A stretch of DNA of 53,910 bases from Actinotalea alkalitolerans (GCF_023369855.1 NZ_JAMBPP010000022.1:1-53910); one strand, 5' to 3'; counted from the first letter of the stretch, positions 7,954 to 18,526 are shown. Numbers and translations: made by a program. The notes: generated by a model not told the origin, from the sequence alone.

Positions 7954-8268
7954 TCAGTGCTCGGTGCCGACGATCTCCCGCAGGGCGGCCAGGTGGGCGT
8001 CGAGGGCGGCGGTGCCGCAGGGGGTCAGGTGGATCCAGGTCAGCAGGCGGGCGTCGGCGCGTGTCGCGTCGGGGGACTTCGTCAGCCGGACGTAGCCGGC
8101 CTCGGTCAGCGTCCTCAGGTGCTTCGACAGGGTCGGTGCGGAGACGTCGAGGGTCTGCCGCACCAGGCCGAACTCGAGCTGGTCCACGCGGCGGAGCAGA
8201 CCGCAGATGCGCAGCCGGACCGGGGCGTGGATGATCTCGTCGAACCGGGGCTCAGGCGCGCGCGACAT
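7954..8268 (-). CDS. Small winged-helix (ArsR/MarR-like) transcriptional regulator
   Basis: 104 aa, essentially one winged-helix domain: PVRLRICGLLRRVDQLEF, the recognition region VSAPTLSKHLRTLTEAGYV, and a wing containing ADARLLTWIHLTPCG. It resembles the single-domain MarR/ArsR-like regulators usually coupled to a membrane protein. Its ATG lies inside the end of the upstream membrane-protein gene (17-base overlap), so the two form a tight pair. No metal-binding Cys pair is present, so metal sensing is unlikely. A perfect dyad over the start codon of the partner gene is the likely autoregulatory operator. Confidence 0.85.
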   Translation of the reverse strand: MSRAPEPRFDEIIHAPVRLRICGLLRRVDQLEFGLVRQTLDVSAPTLSKHLRTLTEAGYVRLTKSPDATRADARLLTWIHLTPCGTAALDAHLAALREIVGTEH

Positions 8269-8716
8269 GGTCCGCCGCAGCGCGGTACGCCACCGTGGAC
8301 AGCCACGTCACTGCGGCGAAGGCGGCCAGGCTGGTCAGGGCCACCGCCCACGTCGCCCCGGCGGACACCAGTGCGAGCGAGACGCTGTAGAGGACCAGGC
8401 ACACCGCGACGAGGGCTGCGGCGGTGATCGTCGCCCGGGCGCCGGCCCGCCGGAACCGGACCCCGGTCCTCGTGCGCACGGCGTACGCGACGCCGACGGC
8501 GGCGGCGACGGCCAGCCAGGAGCTCGTCGGAGGGGTGTACCCCGCGCCCGGGCTGGTGCCGGCGGCTGCGCCCACCCACCAGGCCGCGAGCGCGCCGAGG
8601 GCCACCATGAGGGCGGCCGGGGGTCGGGCGGCGACGGCCAGCCGCGTCCGGTCGCCGTCGAGCGTGCGCAGCGCCTGAGCGGCGTGAGAGGGATCGACCG
8701 AGTGATGAGTTGCCAT
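8252..8716 (-). CDS. Small integral membrane protein paired with the winged-helix regulator
   Basis: 154 aa. A soluble N-terminal stretch of ~30 residues is followed by four hydrophobic segments: PPAALMVALGALAAWWVGA, SWLAVAAAVGVAYAV, ITAAALVAVCLVLYSVSLAL and WAVALTSLAAFAAVTWL. I do not recognise a catalytic motif. ATG at 8716 was chosen because a -10-like TAGAGT ends seven bases upstream and the dyad covers the start; the frame is open further upstream, but only through repeat sequence. It is translated ahead of the overlapping regulator gene, the classic layout of a regulator and the membrane protein it controls. Confidence 0.75.
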   Translation of the reverse strand: MATHHSVDPSHAAQALRTLDGDRTRLAVAARPPAALMVALGALAAWWVGAAAGTSPGAGYTPPTSSWLAVAAAVGVAYAVRTRTGVRFRRAGARATITAAALVAVCLVLYSVSLALVSAGATWAVALTSLAAFAAVTWLSTVAYRAAADHVARA

Positions 8717-8729
8717 GACGGCAACTCTA
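8707..8729 (-). promoter_or_regulatory. Operator dyad over the start codon of the membrane protein gene
   Basis: GAGTTGCC-ATGAC-GGCAACTC is a perfect 8-bp inverted repeat at 8707-8727 that contains the ATG of the membrane-protein gene. On the minus strand TAGAGT (8729-8724) lies seven bases before that ATG and overlaps the dyad, so a bound dimer would block RNA polymerase and the leaderless start. The neighbouring winged-helix regulator is the obvious candidate ligand (inference). Confidence 0.55.
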
Positions 8730-8763
8730 TGGGGTGTGCGCCCGCCGACCAAGCCCCCCCGCC

Positions 8764-8818
8764 GACCTGACCCGCCCCGACCTGACCCGCCCTGACCTGA
8801 CCCGCCCTGACCCGCCCC
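8764..8818. repeat. 15-bp tandem repeat
   Basis: The unit GACCTGACCCGCCCY is repeated three times and then a shortened copy follows. It lies in the 258-bp non-coding stretch (8717-8974) upstream of the membrane-protein gene. The same stretch also holds palindromic repeat copy 2 and a G-rich GGGGAA hexamer run at about 8927-8949. I see no gene there. Confidence 0.7.
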
Positions 8819-8840
8819 CGCCGGACGCGCCCCGCCCGCG

Positions 8841-8904
8841 AGGTCGTACATCGGCACCGAGGTCGCACCGGCTGGCGTGCGACATCGGTGCGGATGTGCG
8901 ACCT
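8841..8904. repeat. Nested palindromic intergenic repeat, copy 2
   Basis: Outer arms 8841-8860 and 8885-8904 pair at 18 of 20 positions, one further position being a G-T wobble. The inner stem GTCGCAC/GTGCGAC (8862-8868 and 8877-8883) is perfect over 7 bp. It has the same orientation as copy 1, 962 bp away, so the two direct copies bracket the regulator and membrane-protein pair. It also separates the end of the hydrolase gene from that pair. Confidence 0.8.
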
Positions 8905-8974
8905 GAGCGTTCGCGCGATGTGGGCGGAGGGGAAGGGGAAGGGGAAGGGAGGGTGAGGGGGCGGGTGAGGGGGG

Positions 8975-9796
8975 TCAGGTGAGGTGGGAGAGGAGGGCGT
9001 CGGCGACCTGCTGGGGCTCGGTCTCGGGGAGCCAGTGCCCGGCGTCGAGGCCGACCGACCGGAACGGTCCGCGGACGTACTCGTGGGTGGCCGTCGCGCA
9101 GTGCAGGGAGAAGAACGGGTCGCGGCGCCCATACAGGTGCACGGTCGGCACGTCGATCCGACCGGCGCGGGTGCCCGCGCTCCAGGGCAGCCCGCGGTAC
9201 CAGCTCAGGGCCGCGCGCAGGGCGCCCGGCTCGAGCATCCGGGCGGTGTAGTGCTCGACGACGGGGGCCGGCAGCCCGGACCGTCGCAGCGACGCGCGCA
9301 GCCGTGCGCCGTCGTCGGCGGTCAGCGCAGCCTCGGGCAGCCACGGCAGCTGGAAGAGGACCATGTACGACGAGCGCCTGGCCTGGTCGCTGCGGCGCAT
9401 CGCGTCGCGCATGGCCGCGGGGTGCGGGGTCGACAGGGCGGTGAGGGACAGCACGCGGTCGGGGTGCCGCCCCGCGAGGGCCCACGCGACACCACCACCC
9501 CAGTCGTGACCGACGACGTGAGCACGCCTGACCCCCGCGGCGTCGAGCAGGGCCAGCACGTCGCCGACCAGCTCTCCCAGGGCGTAGGCGGAACGGTGCA
9601 CCGGCCGGGCCTGCGGCGAGTAGCCGCGCTGGTCGGGGACCAGCACGCGCAGGCCCGCATCGGCCAGGAGGGGCACGACGCGGTCATAGGCGGTGCCGTC
9701 CTGCGGGAAGCCGTGAAGCAGGACGACCGCCTCGCCGTCGACCGGACCCGCGTCGAGCACGTCGAAGGTCATCCGGTCACGCGTGAAGGTCTCCAT
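8975..9796 (-). CDS. Alpha/beta-hydrolase, epoxide-hydrolase-like
   Basis: 273 aa. The oxyanion region is LHGFPQDG. The nucleophile elbow is VVGHDWGGGVAW, with Asp rather than Ser, as in epoxide hydrolases and haloalkane dehalogenases. The acid lies near GRRDPFF and the His in DAGHWLPETEP. No second halide-binding Trp is evident beside the nucleophile other than the elbow Trp, so epoxide hydrolase is the better guess. Substrate is unknown. ATG at 9796 was chosen by homologous length; an in-frame ATG three codons earlier (9805) is possible. The gene appears monocistronic. Confidence 0.82.
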   Translation of the reverse strand: METFTRDRMTFDVLDAGPVDGEAVVLLHGFPQDGTAYDRVVPLLADAGLRVLVPDQRGYSPQARPVHRSAYALGELVGDVLALLDAAGVRRAHVVGHDWGGGVAWALAGRHPDRVLSLTALSTPHPAAMRDAMRRSDQARRSSYMVLFQLPWLPEAALTADDGARLRASLRRSGLPAPVVEHYTARMLEPGALRAALSWYRGLPWSAGTRAGRIDVPTVHLYGRRDPFFSLHCATATHEYVRGPFRSVGLDAGHWLPETEPQQVADALLSHLT

Positions 9797-9888
9797 GGCG
9801 CACATCATCCGTCGGTGCGGCACGCGCGACCACCGGATCGGGGCGGACGCGACCAAACCCCGCGTCGCACGGCCCGCCCGGGCAGTCG

Positions 9889-10716
9889 TCAGTCGGCCTC
9901 GAGGGCCGCGGCGTGGTCCGGGACGTAACGCTGGGTGTCCCGGGGCGGGCGCAGGTAGCCGGTCGAGCCCGGACGCTCGGGCAGCTCGATGGGCTCGGGC
10001 TCGACGTGGGGGTGCTCGATGCCCGAGACCAGGTGGTGGATCATGTTGAGCCTCGCCCGCCGCTTGTCGTCGCTGTCCACCACCCACCAGGGGGACTCGG
10101 GGATGTCGGTGTGGACCATCATCTGGTCCTTGGCGCGCGAGTAGTCCTCCCACCGGGTGATGGACTCGAGGTCCATGGGTGAGAGCTTCCACCGGCGCAT
10201 CGGGTCGTGCAGACGCGAGCGGAACCGCGCCTCCTGCTCGTCGTCGCTGACCGAGAACCAGTACTTGCGCAGGATGATCCCGTCGTCGACGAGCATCCGC
10301 TCGAAGATCGGGCACTGGTGCAGGAAGCGGTGGTACTCGTCCTGCGTGCAGAAGCCCATGACCAGCTCGACGCCGGCCCGGTTGTACCAGGAGCGGTCGA
10401 ACAGGACGATCTCGCCCGCTGCCGGCAGCTCGGCGATGTACCGCTGGAAGTACCACTGCGAGCGCTCGCGGTCGTTCGGGGCCGGCAGCGCGGTGATGCG
10501 CGCGATGCGCGGGTTGAGGTACTCGGTGACGCGCTTGATCGCGCTGCCCTTGCCTGCGGCGTCACGGCCCTCGAAGATCACCACGACCCGTTCGCCCTCG
10601 GTCCGCACCCACTCCTGCAGCTCCACGAGCTCCTTCTGGAGCCGCTTGAGCTCGGCCTCGTAGACCTTCTTGGGCACGCGGGCGGGCTTGCCGGTGTGCT
10701 TCTTCGCGCTGGCCAT
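9889..10716 (-). CDS. ppk2: Polyphosphate kinase 2
   Basis: 275 aa, the normal size for one-domain PPK2. Walker A is GRDAAGKGSAIKRV, and Walker B with the lid follows as VLFDRSWYNRAGVE; the WKLSPMDLESITRWEDYS segment is typical of the family. The enzyme transfers phosphate between polyphosphate and nucleoside phosphates in the cytoplasm. The N terminus is Lys-rich and then helical. TACGCT lies five bases before the ATG, so the gene may be leaderless. The gene is followed on the same strand by the hydrolase, with a 92-bp gap. Confidence 0.93.
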   Translation of the reverse strand: MASAKKHTGKPARVPKKVYEAELKRLQKELVELQEWVRTEGERVVVIFEGRDAAGKGSAIKRVTEYLNPRIARITALPAPNDRERSQWYFQRYIAELPAAGEIVLFDRSWYNRAGVELVMGFCTQDEYHRFLHQCPIFERMLVDDGIILRKYWFSVSDDEQEARFRSRLHDPMRRWKLSPMDLESITRWEDYSRAKDQMMVHTDIPESPWWVVDSDDKRRARLNMIHHLVSGIEHPHVEPEPIELPERPGSTGYLRPPRDTQRYVPDHAAALEAD

Positions 10717-10760
10717 GACTCAGCGTAGGGCCGGCCGGCGCGCAGGGCACGGGGTTGCGC

Positions 10761-11534
10761 TCATCCGAGCAGTGCGGTGCGCAGTGTCAGGGCCTGGGAC
10801 TCGATCCAGCGGGCGTCACCGGACCAGATCTCTCCGTGGCCCTCGTCCCACAGCCGTGCCCAGGGCTGCTCGCCGCTGCGGTGACCCCGCTCGAGCAGGG
10901 TGTGCATGGACCAGGCGCGCGGTGCGAGCAGGGCCGCGAGCTGGTACCTCCCGGCCTCGTCCAGGCGGTACCCGTCGGCCAGTGCCCGCAGCCGCCCGGC
11001 GGCGTCCGGCGCGCCGGGCGTGAGGGGAGCCACGCCGTGCGCGGTGTACGCCAGGTCCCAGCCGCGGGTGCCCGGAGAGCAGGCGTCCCAGTCGATGACC
11101 ACCAGACGGTCGGGGGCGACCACGATGTTCCACGGGGCGAGGTCGTTGTGGACGACGAGGTCGTCACCGTCGGTCGGGATGGGGCACGTCCACACCGCGT
11201 CCGACGGCGGTCGCCACCCGTCCAGGGCGTCGTGCAGCTCGCGCACGACCCGGCCGACCTCGTGCGCGTCGAGCGGGGCGCTGCCGGGCGGCGCGGGGTG
11301 GGCCGGCACCCCGGGCACGAAGTCCAGGACGTGGCGGCCCTTGTCGTCGAGCCCGTGGCTGCGTGGGGCGTGAGGGAAGCCGACGTCGGCCAGGTGGGCG
11401 AGCAGTGCGTGCACGGCGGGGGTCTGCGGGCCGGCCGGGCGCCGCACGGTGCGGCCGACGCGGACGACCCCGGCGGTCACGTTGCCTCCGGGCAGCGTGT
11501 GCTCGGTGTGGTCGAGGTTCCGGGTGTCAGCCAC
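10761..11534 (-). CDS. Aminoglycoside/choline-kinase-like phosphotransferase
   Basis: 257 aa. The catalytic loop is HNDLAPWNIV (Brenner HxDxxxxN pattern) and the Mg-binding segment is VVIDWDACSPGTRGWDLA, both hallmarks of the APH fold. The N-terminal lobe is short (VLDFVPG marks the hinge), so some family members of this size lack a full nucleotide lobe. The GTG start overlaps the end of the DNA-ligase gene by eight bases, so the two are co-transcribed. The substrate cannot be told; resistance function should not be assumed. Confidence 0.8.
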   Translation of the reverse strand: MADTRNLDHTEHTLPGGNVTAGVVRVGRTVRRPAGPQTPAVHALLAHLADVGFPHAPRSHGLDDKGRHVLDFVPGVPAHPAPPGSAPLDAHEVGRVVRELHDALDGWRPPSDAVWTCPIPTDGDDLVVHNDLAPWNIVVAPDRLVVIDWDACSPGTRGWDLAYTAHGVAPLTPGAPDAAGRLRALADGYRLDEAGRYQLAALLAPRAWSMHTLLERGHRSGEQPWARLWDEGHGEIWSGDARWIESQALTLRTALLG

Positions 11535-12594
11535 CGGCGAGGATCTCGCCGAGGTCGAACCGGACGGGCCGCTCGAGCTGGTCGTAGGTGCAGCTCGCGG
11601 GGTCCCGGTCGGGTCGCCACCGGGAGAACTGCGTGGTGTGGCGGAAGCGCGGACCCTCCATGTGGTCGTACCGCACCTCCACGACACGCTCGGGGCGCAA
11701 CGGCACGAAGGACAGGTCCTTGCCCGAGTTCCACCGGCTGCTCTCGGCCTCACGCGGGGTCCGGGTGCCCTGCTCCTGGGCCTGCGCGGTCCAGGGGTGG
11801 TCCGCGGTGTCGGTGACCAGGGGCTGGAGCTCGGTGAAGAGCTCCTTGCGGCGCGCCATCGGGAACGACGCGGTCACGCCGACCGACGCGAGGGTCCCGG
11901 CGCCGTCGTACAGCCCGAGCAGCAGCGAGCCGACCGCGTCGTCGGCCTGCTTGTGCACGCGGTAGCCCGCGACCACGCAGTCCGCGGTGCGCTCGTGCTT
12001 GATCTTCGTCATCACGCGCTTGTCGGGCTGGTAGGTCAGGTCACCGCGCTTGGCGACGATGCCGTCCAGGCCGGCGCCCTCGAACGCGTCGAACCACTCC
12101 CGGGCCAGGGTCAGGTCGGTCGTGGCCGGGGTGCGGTAGACCCCCGGGCCCCCTCCCGCGACGGCCTGCTCGAGCAGGGCCCGGCGCTCGGTGAAGGTCC
12201 GCCCGGTGAGGTCCTCGTCGCCCAGGGCGAGCAGGTCGAAGACGACCAGCACGGCGGGGGTCTGGCGGGCCAGCAGCTGGACCCGGGAGTCGGCGGGGTG
12301 GATGCGCTGCAGCAGCGCCTCGAAGTCCAGCCCGGTGGCGTCGGTGCTGGCCACGACCACCTCGCCGTCGACCACGCAGCGCTCGGGGAGCTCGGCCAGG
12401 ACGGCCGCGACGACCTCGGGGAAGTAGCGGGTGATCGGCTTGGTGGTGCGGCTGAGGATCTCGACCTCGTCGCCGTCCCGGAAGACGATCGCCCGGAAGC
12501 CGTCCCACTTGGGCTCGTAGAGCTGGTCGGGCGGGATCTCGCCGACGGACTTGGCGAGCATCGGCTTCACAGGCGGCATCACCGGCAGGTCCAT
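11527..12594 (-). CDS. ligC: ATP-dependent DNA ligase (LigC-type)
   Basis: 355 aa. The nucleotidyl-transfer Lys is in EPKWDGFRAIVF (K29), with motif III near FDLLALGDE, motif IV GLDGIVAKR and motif V VMTKIKHERTAD, followed by an OB-fold domain. There is no polymerase or nuclease domain, so this is the LigC class rather than LigD. In mycobacteria LigC acts in backup repair and base-excision repair (family knowledge). No Ku or primase-polymerase gene is beside it here. It precedes the overlapping phosphotransferase gene. Confidence 0.9.
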   Translation of the reverse strand: MDLPVMPPVKPMLAKSVGEIPPDQLYEPKWDGFRAIVFRDGDEVEILSRTTKPITRYFPEVVAAVLAELPERCVVDGEVVVASTDATGLDFEALLQRIHPADSRVQLLARQTPAVLVVFDLLALGDEDLTGRTFTERRALLEQAVAGGGPGVYRTPATTDLTLAREWFDAFEGAGLDGIVAKRGDLTYQPDKRVMTKIKHERTADCVVAGYRVHKQADDAVGSLLLGLYDGAGTLASVGVTASFPMARRKELFTELQPLVTDTADHPWTAQAQEQGTRTPREAESSRWNSGKDLSFVPLRPERVVEVRYDHMEGPRFRHTTQFSRWRPDRDPASCTYDQLERPVRFDLGEILAGG

Positions 12595-12648
12595 CGCCCC
12601 ATCCTGCCCGTCGGCCGACCCATGGTCGACAGATTCGTCAGGTGGGTG

Positions 12649-13491
12649 TCAGGACGGGTTGCAGCGCGAGGCAAGGGTGTCCAGGATCCCGACGTCGGGT
12701 CGCCACGGCTCGAGGTTCCAGCTCGCCTTGTCCGGGGCCCCGATCGCGTGGCACAGCAGCTGGTCGTACATCGCGGCGCCCCTCGTCTCCTCGTCCAGGG
12801 CGGCGACCTCTGCCCAGACCGCCTCGACCCCCGCCGACCCGGCGCGCCGCGCCCAGGGGGTCGGCACGACGGCGAGGCTGCGGCCGCCCTCGTCGGCGCG
12901 GTCGACCCAGTCGAGGGACTCGACGGCGCGTCCACCGAGCCAGAGCGTCGCGGTCGCGGCGGTGGTGCCGGTGTCGAGGCTCGCGGGGGAGGGCGCGAGC
13001 GTGAGCACGCCGGTCCGGCCGACCTGGAGGGCGCTCGCGGGCTGACCGTCCTGCCTCGTCACCGCGGGGGAGGCCACGCCGCCGACCACGCCGGTGGTGT
13101 CACGGAGCACCGCGGACCCGTCACCGAGGAGCTCGACCTCGACCCCTTCCTCGGTCGCGAGGACGGGGGTCGGCCCGGAACCGGGGGCGACCTCGAGAAC
13201 GACGTCGATCTGGGCGTCGTCCTCCCCGCGGTCTCTCAGCGCGGCGCTCCCGGAGAGCCACACCGTGACCTGTCCGACGGTGAGGGGCTCACCCTCGCGT
13301 GCGTCACCGAGCGCGCTCGCCGACGCCGTGGGGCTCGGACCTGCCGTAGGGCTCGTGCTCGGGGCCGGGCTCGCGCTCGCGGCGGGGCTGGGGGTGGCTG
13401 TCCCCTGGTCCGCGCCCGGCGCGCACGCGGTCACGGCGAGCAGCGCGGCGCCCAGGAGGAGCGCCGCTGCGCGACGGTCGAGTGCTGGCAA
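12649..13491 (-). CDS. DUF2599-domain lipoprotein
   Basis: 280 aa with a TTG start supported by GGGAGGG four bases upstream and no better codon in frame. The signal peptide RRAAALLLGAALLAVTAC ends in a lipobox-like VTAC. An Ala/Ser/Pro/Thr linker (residues about 30-60) leads into a beta-rich domain. The C terminus holds LLCHAIGAP, WNLEPWRPDVG and SRCNPS, the Cys/Trp pattern of DUF2599. The product is probably anchored to the outer face of the membrane; its function is unknown. The convergent or tandem neighbours give no functional hint. Confidence 0.78.
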   Translation of the reverse strand: MPALDRRAAALLLGAALLAVTACAPGADQGTATPSPAASASPAPSTSPTAGPSPTASASALGDAREGEPLTVGQVTVWLSGSAALRDRGEDDAQIDVVLEVAPGSGPTPVLATEEGVEVELLGDGSAVLRDTTGVVGGVASPAVTRQDGQPASALQVGRTGVLTLAPSPASLDTGTTAATATLWLGGRAVESLDWVDRADEGGRSLAVVPTPWARRAGSAGVEAVWAEVAALDEETRGAAMYDQLLCHAIGAPDKASWNLEPWRPDVGILDTLASRCNPS

Positions 13492-13556
13492 CGGGCCCTC
13501 CCTGTGACGGGACAACGCTAGGCGAGCCCCGGTCCGAGGTGGTGTTTCGCCCGCCC

Positions 13557-14102
13557 TCAGGCCTCGGTGATCGTCGGGACCGCCGCATCGGGGGTCACGA
13601 AGGGGGTCACGTGTGCTCGGACCAGGCCGCGCAGGTAGGAGTGGAAGATGATGCCGAGCCAGCGTCTGCGCGGTTCGAGCACCTGACCGTCTGCGAGGTC
13701 GACCACGACCGGGTGGACGACCACCGCGTACCCCCCGAGACGCGGGTGGGCGGCCCACTGGCGCACCTCGGGGTCCAGGTCCCGGCCGACGAGGGTGAGG
13801 ATCACGGCGATGCCGGCCTGGAAGCCCAGCGGCACGCCGTCGAGCGACCGTTTGACCTCTGTGACCGCTGAGCCCAGGAGGGCGTCGAGACCCGCGCGGG
13901 TCTCCCCGGCGTGCAGCGGCAGGACGACGGCGATCGTGTGCAGCCGACTCGCTACCCACCGCCACCGGAACTCCGAGGTCCGCATGGCCACCATCGGGCC
14001 CTCGGTCGCGGGCAGCTGGGCCTCGGTCCAGCCGGCTTGTGCCAGGGAGGCCTCGATGGCCCCGAACACGTGGTCGGTGCGCGCAGCGTCGTCGTCGTTC
14101 AC
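13557..14102 (-). CDS. Protein of unknown function, 181 aa
   Basis: I do not recognise the family. GTG at 14102 is preceded by GGGGGAGAG at good spacing. The protein is soluble, with an N-terminal segment (HVFGAIEASLAQAGWTEAQ) resembling small proteins that take part in two-domain sensory or type-III-chaperone-like folds, but no motif is decisive. The C-terminal half (RRRWLGIIFHSYLRGLVRAH) is basic. There is no signal peptide or membrane segment. It is divergent from purL across about 200 bp. Confidence 0.6.
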   Translation of the reverse strand: MNDDDAARTDHVFGAIEASLAQAGWTEAQLPATEGPMVAMRTSEFRWRWVASRLHTIAVVLPLHAGETRAGLDALLGSAVTEVKRSLDGVPLGFQAGIAVILTLVGRDLDPEVRQWAAHPRLGGYAVVVHPVVVDLADGQVLEPRRRWLGIIFHSYLRGLVRAHVTPFVTPDAAVPTITEA

Positions 14103-14304
14103 AGCTCTCCCCCTGGGTGGTCCGGCTCGATGCACTGAAAGGTAGTGGGCCGCACCCCGCCTGCGCAGGGGAACGTGCGCCCTCTTGGTGTGCTGCGCCG
14201 GTGGCCCGGACCGGTGTCACCTCCGGCTCACGAGACCGCCGACCTGGTGCCGCCCCGACCCGGGTAGCCTGAGGCCTTCACCTGGGCCTTGAGGTAGGGA
14301 ACCG

Positions 14305-16668
14305 ATGAGCACCGCTCCTGACCTGGCACACCTCGACACCGTCGAGCACGCCATCTCCACCCCGCAGACCGAGCTCCCCTTCGCCGAGCTGGGTCTCAAG
14401 CCGGACGAGTACCAGCGGATCCTCGACATCCTGGGCCGTCGTCCCACCGCGGCCGAGCTCGCGATGTACTCGGTCATGTGGTCCGAGCACTGCTCGTACA
14501 AGTCGTCCAAGGTGCACCTGCGCCAGTTCGGCGAGAAGACCACCCCCGAGATGACCGAGCACCTGCTGGTCGGCATCGGCGAGAACGCCGGGGTGGTCGA
14601 CATCGGTGACGGCTGGGCGGTGACCTTCAAGGTCGAGAGCCACAACCACCCCAGCTTCGTCGAGCCGTACCAGGGCGCGGCCACGGGCGTGGGCGGCATC
14701 GTGCGGGACATCATCTCGATGGGCGCGCGGCCGGTGGCCGTGATGGACCAGCTGCGTTTCGGCGCGGTCGACCACCCGGACACCGGACGTGTGGTGCACG
14801 GGGTCGTCGCAGGGGTCGGCGGGTACGGCAACAGCCTGGGCCTGCCGAACATCGGCGGCGAGACGGTGTTCGACGCCTCCTACCAGGGCAACCCGCTGGT
14901 CAACGCCCTGGCCCTGGGGGTGCTGCGGCACGAGGACATCCACCTGGCCAACGCCTCGGGGGTCGGCAACAAGGTCGTGCTCTTCGGCGCGCGCACCGGT
15001 GGTGACGGCATCGGCGGGGCGTCCATCCTGGCGAGCGAGACCTTCGACGACACCAAGCCCTCCAAGCGGCCCAGCGTCCAGGTGGGCGACCCGTTCATGG
15101 AGAAGGTGCTCATCGAGTGCTGCCTCGAGCTGTACGCGGCGCGCGTGGTCGAGGGCATCCAGGACCTGGGCGCGGCGGGCATCTCGTGCGCGACCTCGGA
15201 GCTCGCGAGCAACGGCGAGGGCGGCATGCACGTGGACCTCGAGAAGGTCCTGCTGCGCGACCCGAGCCTGACACCGGGCGAGATCCTCATGTCCGAGTCC
15301 CAGGAACGCATGATGGCGGTCGTCGCGCCCGAGAGGCTCGAGGAGTTCCTGGCGATCACCGACCGCTGGAACGTCGAGACCGCGGTGATCGGCGAGGTCA
15401 CCGGCACCGGCCGCCTGGTGATCGACCACCACGGGCACACCATCGTGGACGTCGACCCCAAGACGGTCGCCCACGAGGGCCCGGTCTACCACCGTCCCTA
15501 CGCCCGGCCGGCCTGGATGGACGCGCTGCAGGCCGACACGGTCAGCGGCGAGCAGGGTGCGGCCCGCTACCCCCGCGCCGCGACCCCCGCCGAGCTCCGC
15601 GAGACCCTGCTGCGACTGGTCGCCTGCCCCAACCTCGCGAGCAAGTCCTGGGTCACCGACCAGTACGACCGCTTCGTGCAGGGCAACACGGCCCTGGCCC
15701 AGCCCGACGACGGCGGCGTGGTCCGGGTCGACGAGACCACCGGCCTGGGCGTGGCGCTCGCGACCGACGCCAACGGCCGGTACGCCAAGCTCGACCCGTA
15801 CACCGGCGCGCAGCTGGCCCTGGCCGAGGCGTACCGCAACGTGGCCGTGACCGGCGCACGCCCGCTGGCCGTGACCGACTGCCTCAACTTCGGCTCGCCC
15901 GAGGACCCGGATGCCATGTGGCAGCTGGTCCAGGCGATCACCGGGCTGGCCGACGCGTGCGCGGTGCTGGGTGTCCCGGTCACCGGCGGCAACGTCTCGC
16001 TCTACAACGGCACGGGTGAGCCGGGTCAGATCGACTCCTCGATCCACCCGACCCCGGTGGTCGGCGTGCTGGGTGTCCTGGACGACGTCGCCCGGGCGAC
16101 CCCCTCGGGCTGGCGTGCCCCCGGGCAGGCGATCTTCCTGCTCGGCACCACGCGGGGCGAGCTCGACGGCTCCACCTGGGCCGACGTGGTCCACGGTCAC
16201 CTCGGCGGTCTGCCGCCCGCGGTCGACCTGGAGGCCGAGCGGGCGCTCGCGACGGTGCTGGTCAACGCCTCCCGCGACGGGCTCGTCGACGCTGCGCACG
16301 ACCTGTCCGAGGGCGGGCTCGCGCAGGCCCTGGTCGAGGCCTGCCTGCGGTTCGGCATGGGGGCCCGGGTGCGTCTGGCCGAGCTGTGCGAGCGGGACGG
16401 CGTGACCCCGTTCGAGGCGCTGTTCTCCGAGTCGACCGCCCGCGCGGTCGTGGCCGTCCCCCGCAGCGAGGAGGTCAGCTTCGTCGACCTCGCCACGGCT
16501 CGCGGGGTGCCGGTGCTGCGCATCGGTGTGACCGATGACGCTGCGGCCCCGGACAGCGACGCGGACCGTGCCGAGGAGCCCGTCCTGGAGGTCAAGGACC
16601 TGTTCACCGTTCCGCTGTCCGAGCTCGACCGCGCGCACCGGGACACCCTGCCGGGGTACTTCGCCTGA
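14305..16668 (+). CDS. purL: Phosphoribosylformylglycinamidine synthase subunit PurL
   Basis: 787 aa, the size of the small PurL that works with separate PurQ and PurS. It has two AIRS-like halves. The first carries [19 protein letters not shown] with the catalytic His (about residue 61), [19 protein letters not shown] and GGDGIGGAS. The second carries [15 protein letters not shown]. It catalyses ATP- and glutamine-dependent amination of FGAR to FGAM in purine synthesis. The ATG is preceded by GAGGTAGGG. No purQ or purS lies in the window, so they must be elsewhere. Downstream is gdhA, separated by an 87-bp gap with a strong hairpin. Confidence 0.96.
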   Translation: MSTAPDLAHLDTVEHAISTPQTELPFAELGLKPDEYQRILDILGRRPTAAELAMYSVMWSEHCSYKSSKVHLRQFGEKTTPEMTEHLLVGIGENAGVVDIGDGWAVTFKVESHNHPSFVEPYQGAATGVGGIVRDIISMGARPVAVMDQLRFGAVDHPDTGRVVHGVVAGVGGYGNSLGLPNIGGETVFDASYQGNPLVNALALGVLRHEDIHLANASGVGNKVVLFGARTGGDGIGGASILASETFDDTKPSKRPSVQVGDPFMEKVLIECCLELYAARVVEGIQDLGAAGISCATSELASNGEGGMHVDLEKVLLRDPSLTPGEILMSESQERMMAVVAPERLEEFLAITDRWNVETAVIGEVTGTGRLVIDHHGHTIVDVDPKTVAHEGPVYHRPYARPAWMDALQADTVSGEQGAARYPRAATPAELRETLLRLVACPNLASKSWVTDQYDRFVQGNTALAQPDDGGVVRVDETTGLGVALATDANGRYAKLDPYTGAQLALAEAYRNVAVTGARPLAVTDCLNFGSPEDPDAMWQLVQAITGLADACAVLGVPVTGGNVSLYNGTGEPGQIDSSIHPTPVVGVLGVLDDVARATPSGWRAPGQAIFLLGTTRGELDGSTWADVVHGHLGGLPPAVDLEAERALATVLVNASRDGLVDAAHDLSEGGLAQALVEACLRFGMGARVRLAELCERDGVTPFEALFSESTARAVVAVPRSEEVSFVDLATARGVPVLRIGVTDDAAAPDSDADRAEEPVLEVKDLFTVPLSELDRAHRDTLPGYFA

Positions 16669-18105
<1,437 letters not shown>

Positions 18106-18136
18106 GGGGCGTCGAGCACCGTCCGGTCCTGCGTGG

Positions 18137-18142
18137 TTGGCT
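18137..18142 (+). promoter_or_regulatory. Possible leaderless -10 for the sterol-carrier-family gene
   Basis: TTGGCT is followed by six bases and the ATG at 18149, and no Shine-Dalgarno is visible. The match to the -10 consensus is weak; the spacing, shared with other genes here, is the argument. Confidence 0.3.
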
Positions 18143-18148
18143 GGTCGT

Positions 18149-18526
18149 ATGCCCCCGCGTCGCCGCACCGATCCTGCGCAGGGCCGCGCCGCGGTCGCGA
18201 CCTGGCGGGCCGACCCGTCCGTGGCGCCGCGGTCGGTGGTGCGGACCGCCGTGCGGTTCACCCTCGAGGAGCTCGCCGACGTCGCTCCGGGGAATGCCGT
18301 GGAGGTCCGCGTCCCGCCCGACGGCGCGGTGCAGGCGGTCGCCGGGCCGCGTCACACCCGGGGCACCCCGCCCAACGTCGTGGAGACCGACCCGGTGACG
18401 TGGCTCGAGCTGGCGACCGGTGCGTCGTCGTGGGCTGAGGCGGTCGACGCCGGTCGGGTGATCGCCTCGGGGGAGCGGGCCGACCTCGCCGGGCTGCTGC
18501 CGCTCCAGGCGGCTCGCCCGCGGTAG
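18149..18526 (+). CDS. Sterol carrier family protein (Rv0807-like)
   Basis: 125 aa, basic N terminus ([12 protein letters not shown]) followed by an SCP2-like fold: [33 protein letters not shown] and the C-terminal [11 protein letters not shown] with [13 protein letters not shown], which resembles the sterol-carrier substrate-binding strand-helix pattern. In Mycobacterium a protein of this type (Rv0807) sits directly beside purF and purM, and here too it lies within the purine cluster, so the association appears conserved. Its ligand is unknown. It follows gdhA by 44 bp. Confidence 0.7.
   Translation: MPPRRRTDPAQGRAAVATWRADPSVAPRSVVRTAVRFTLEELADVAPGNAVEVRVPPDGAVQAVAGPRHTRGTPPNVVETDPVTWLELATGASSWAEAVDAGRVIASGERADLAGLLPLQAARPR

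Noticed and set aside
8764-8818. Tandem repeats that could suggest a CRISPR array
   Set aside because: Units are 15 bp with no variable spacers; no cas genes are present. I saw no CRISPR array anywhere in the window.
10761-11534. Aminoglycoside-resistance gene
   Set aside because: The fold is shared with many kinases; the sequence and its setting beside a DNA ligase give no support for drug resistance.
14103-14304. Possible purine riboswitch before purL
   Set aside because: The 202-bp leader region shows no recognisable purine aptamer sequence and actinobacterial pur genes are often not riboswitch-controlled; nothing could be supported.
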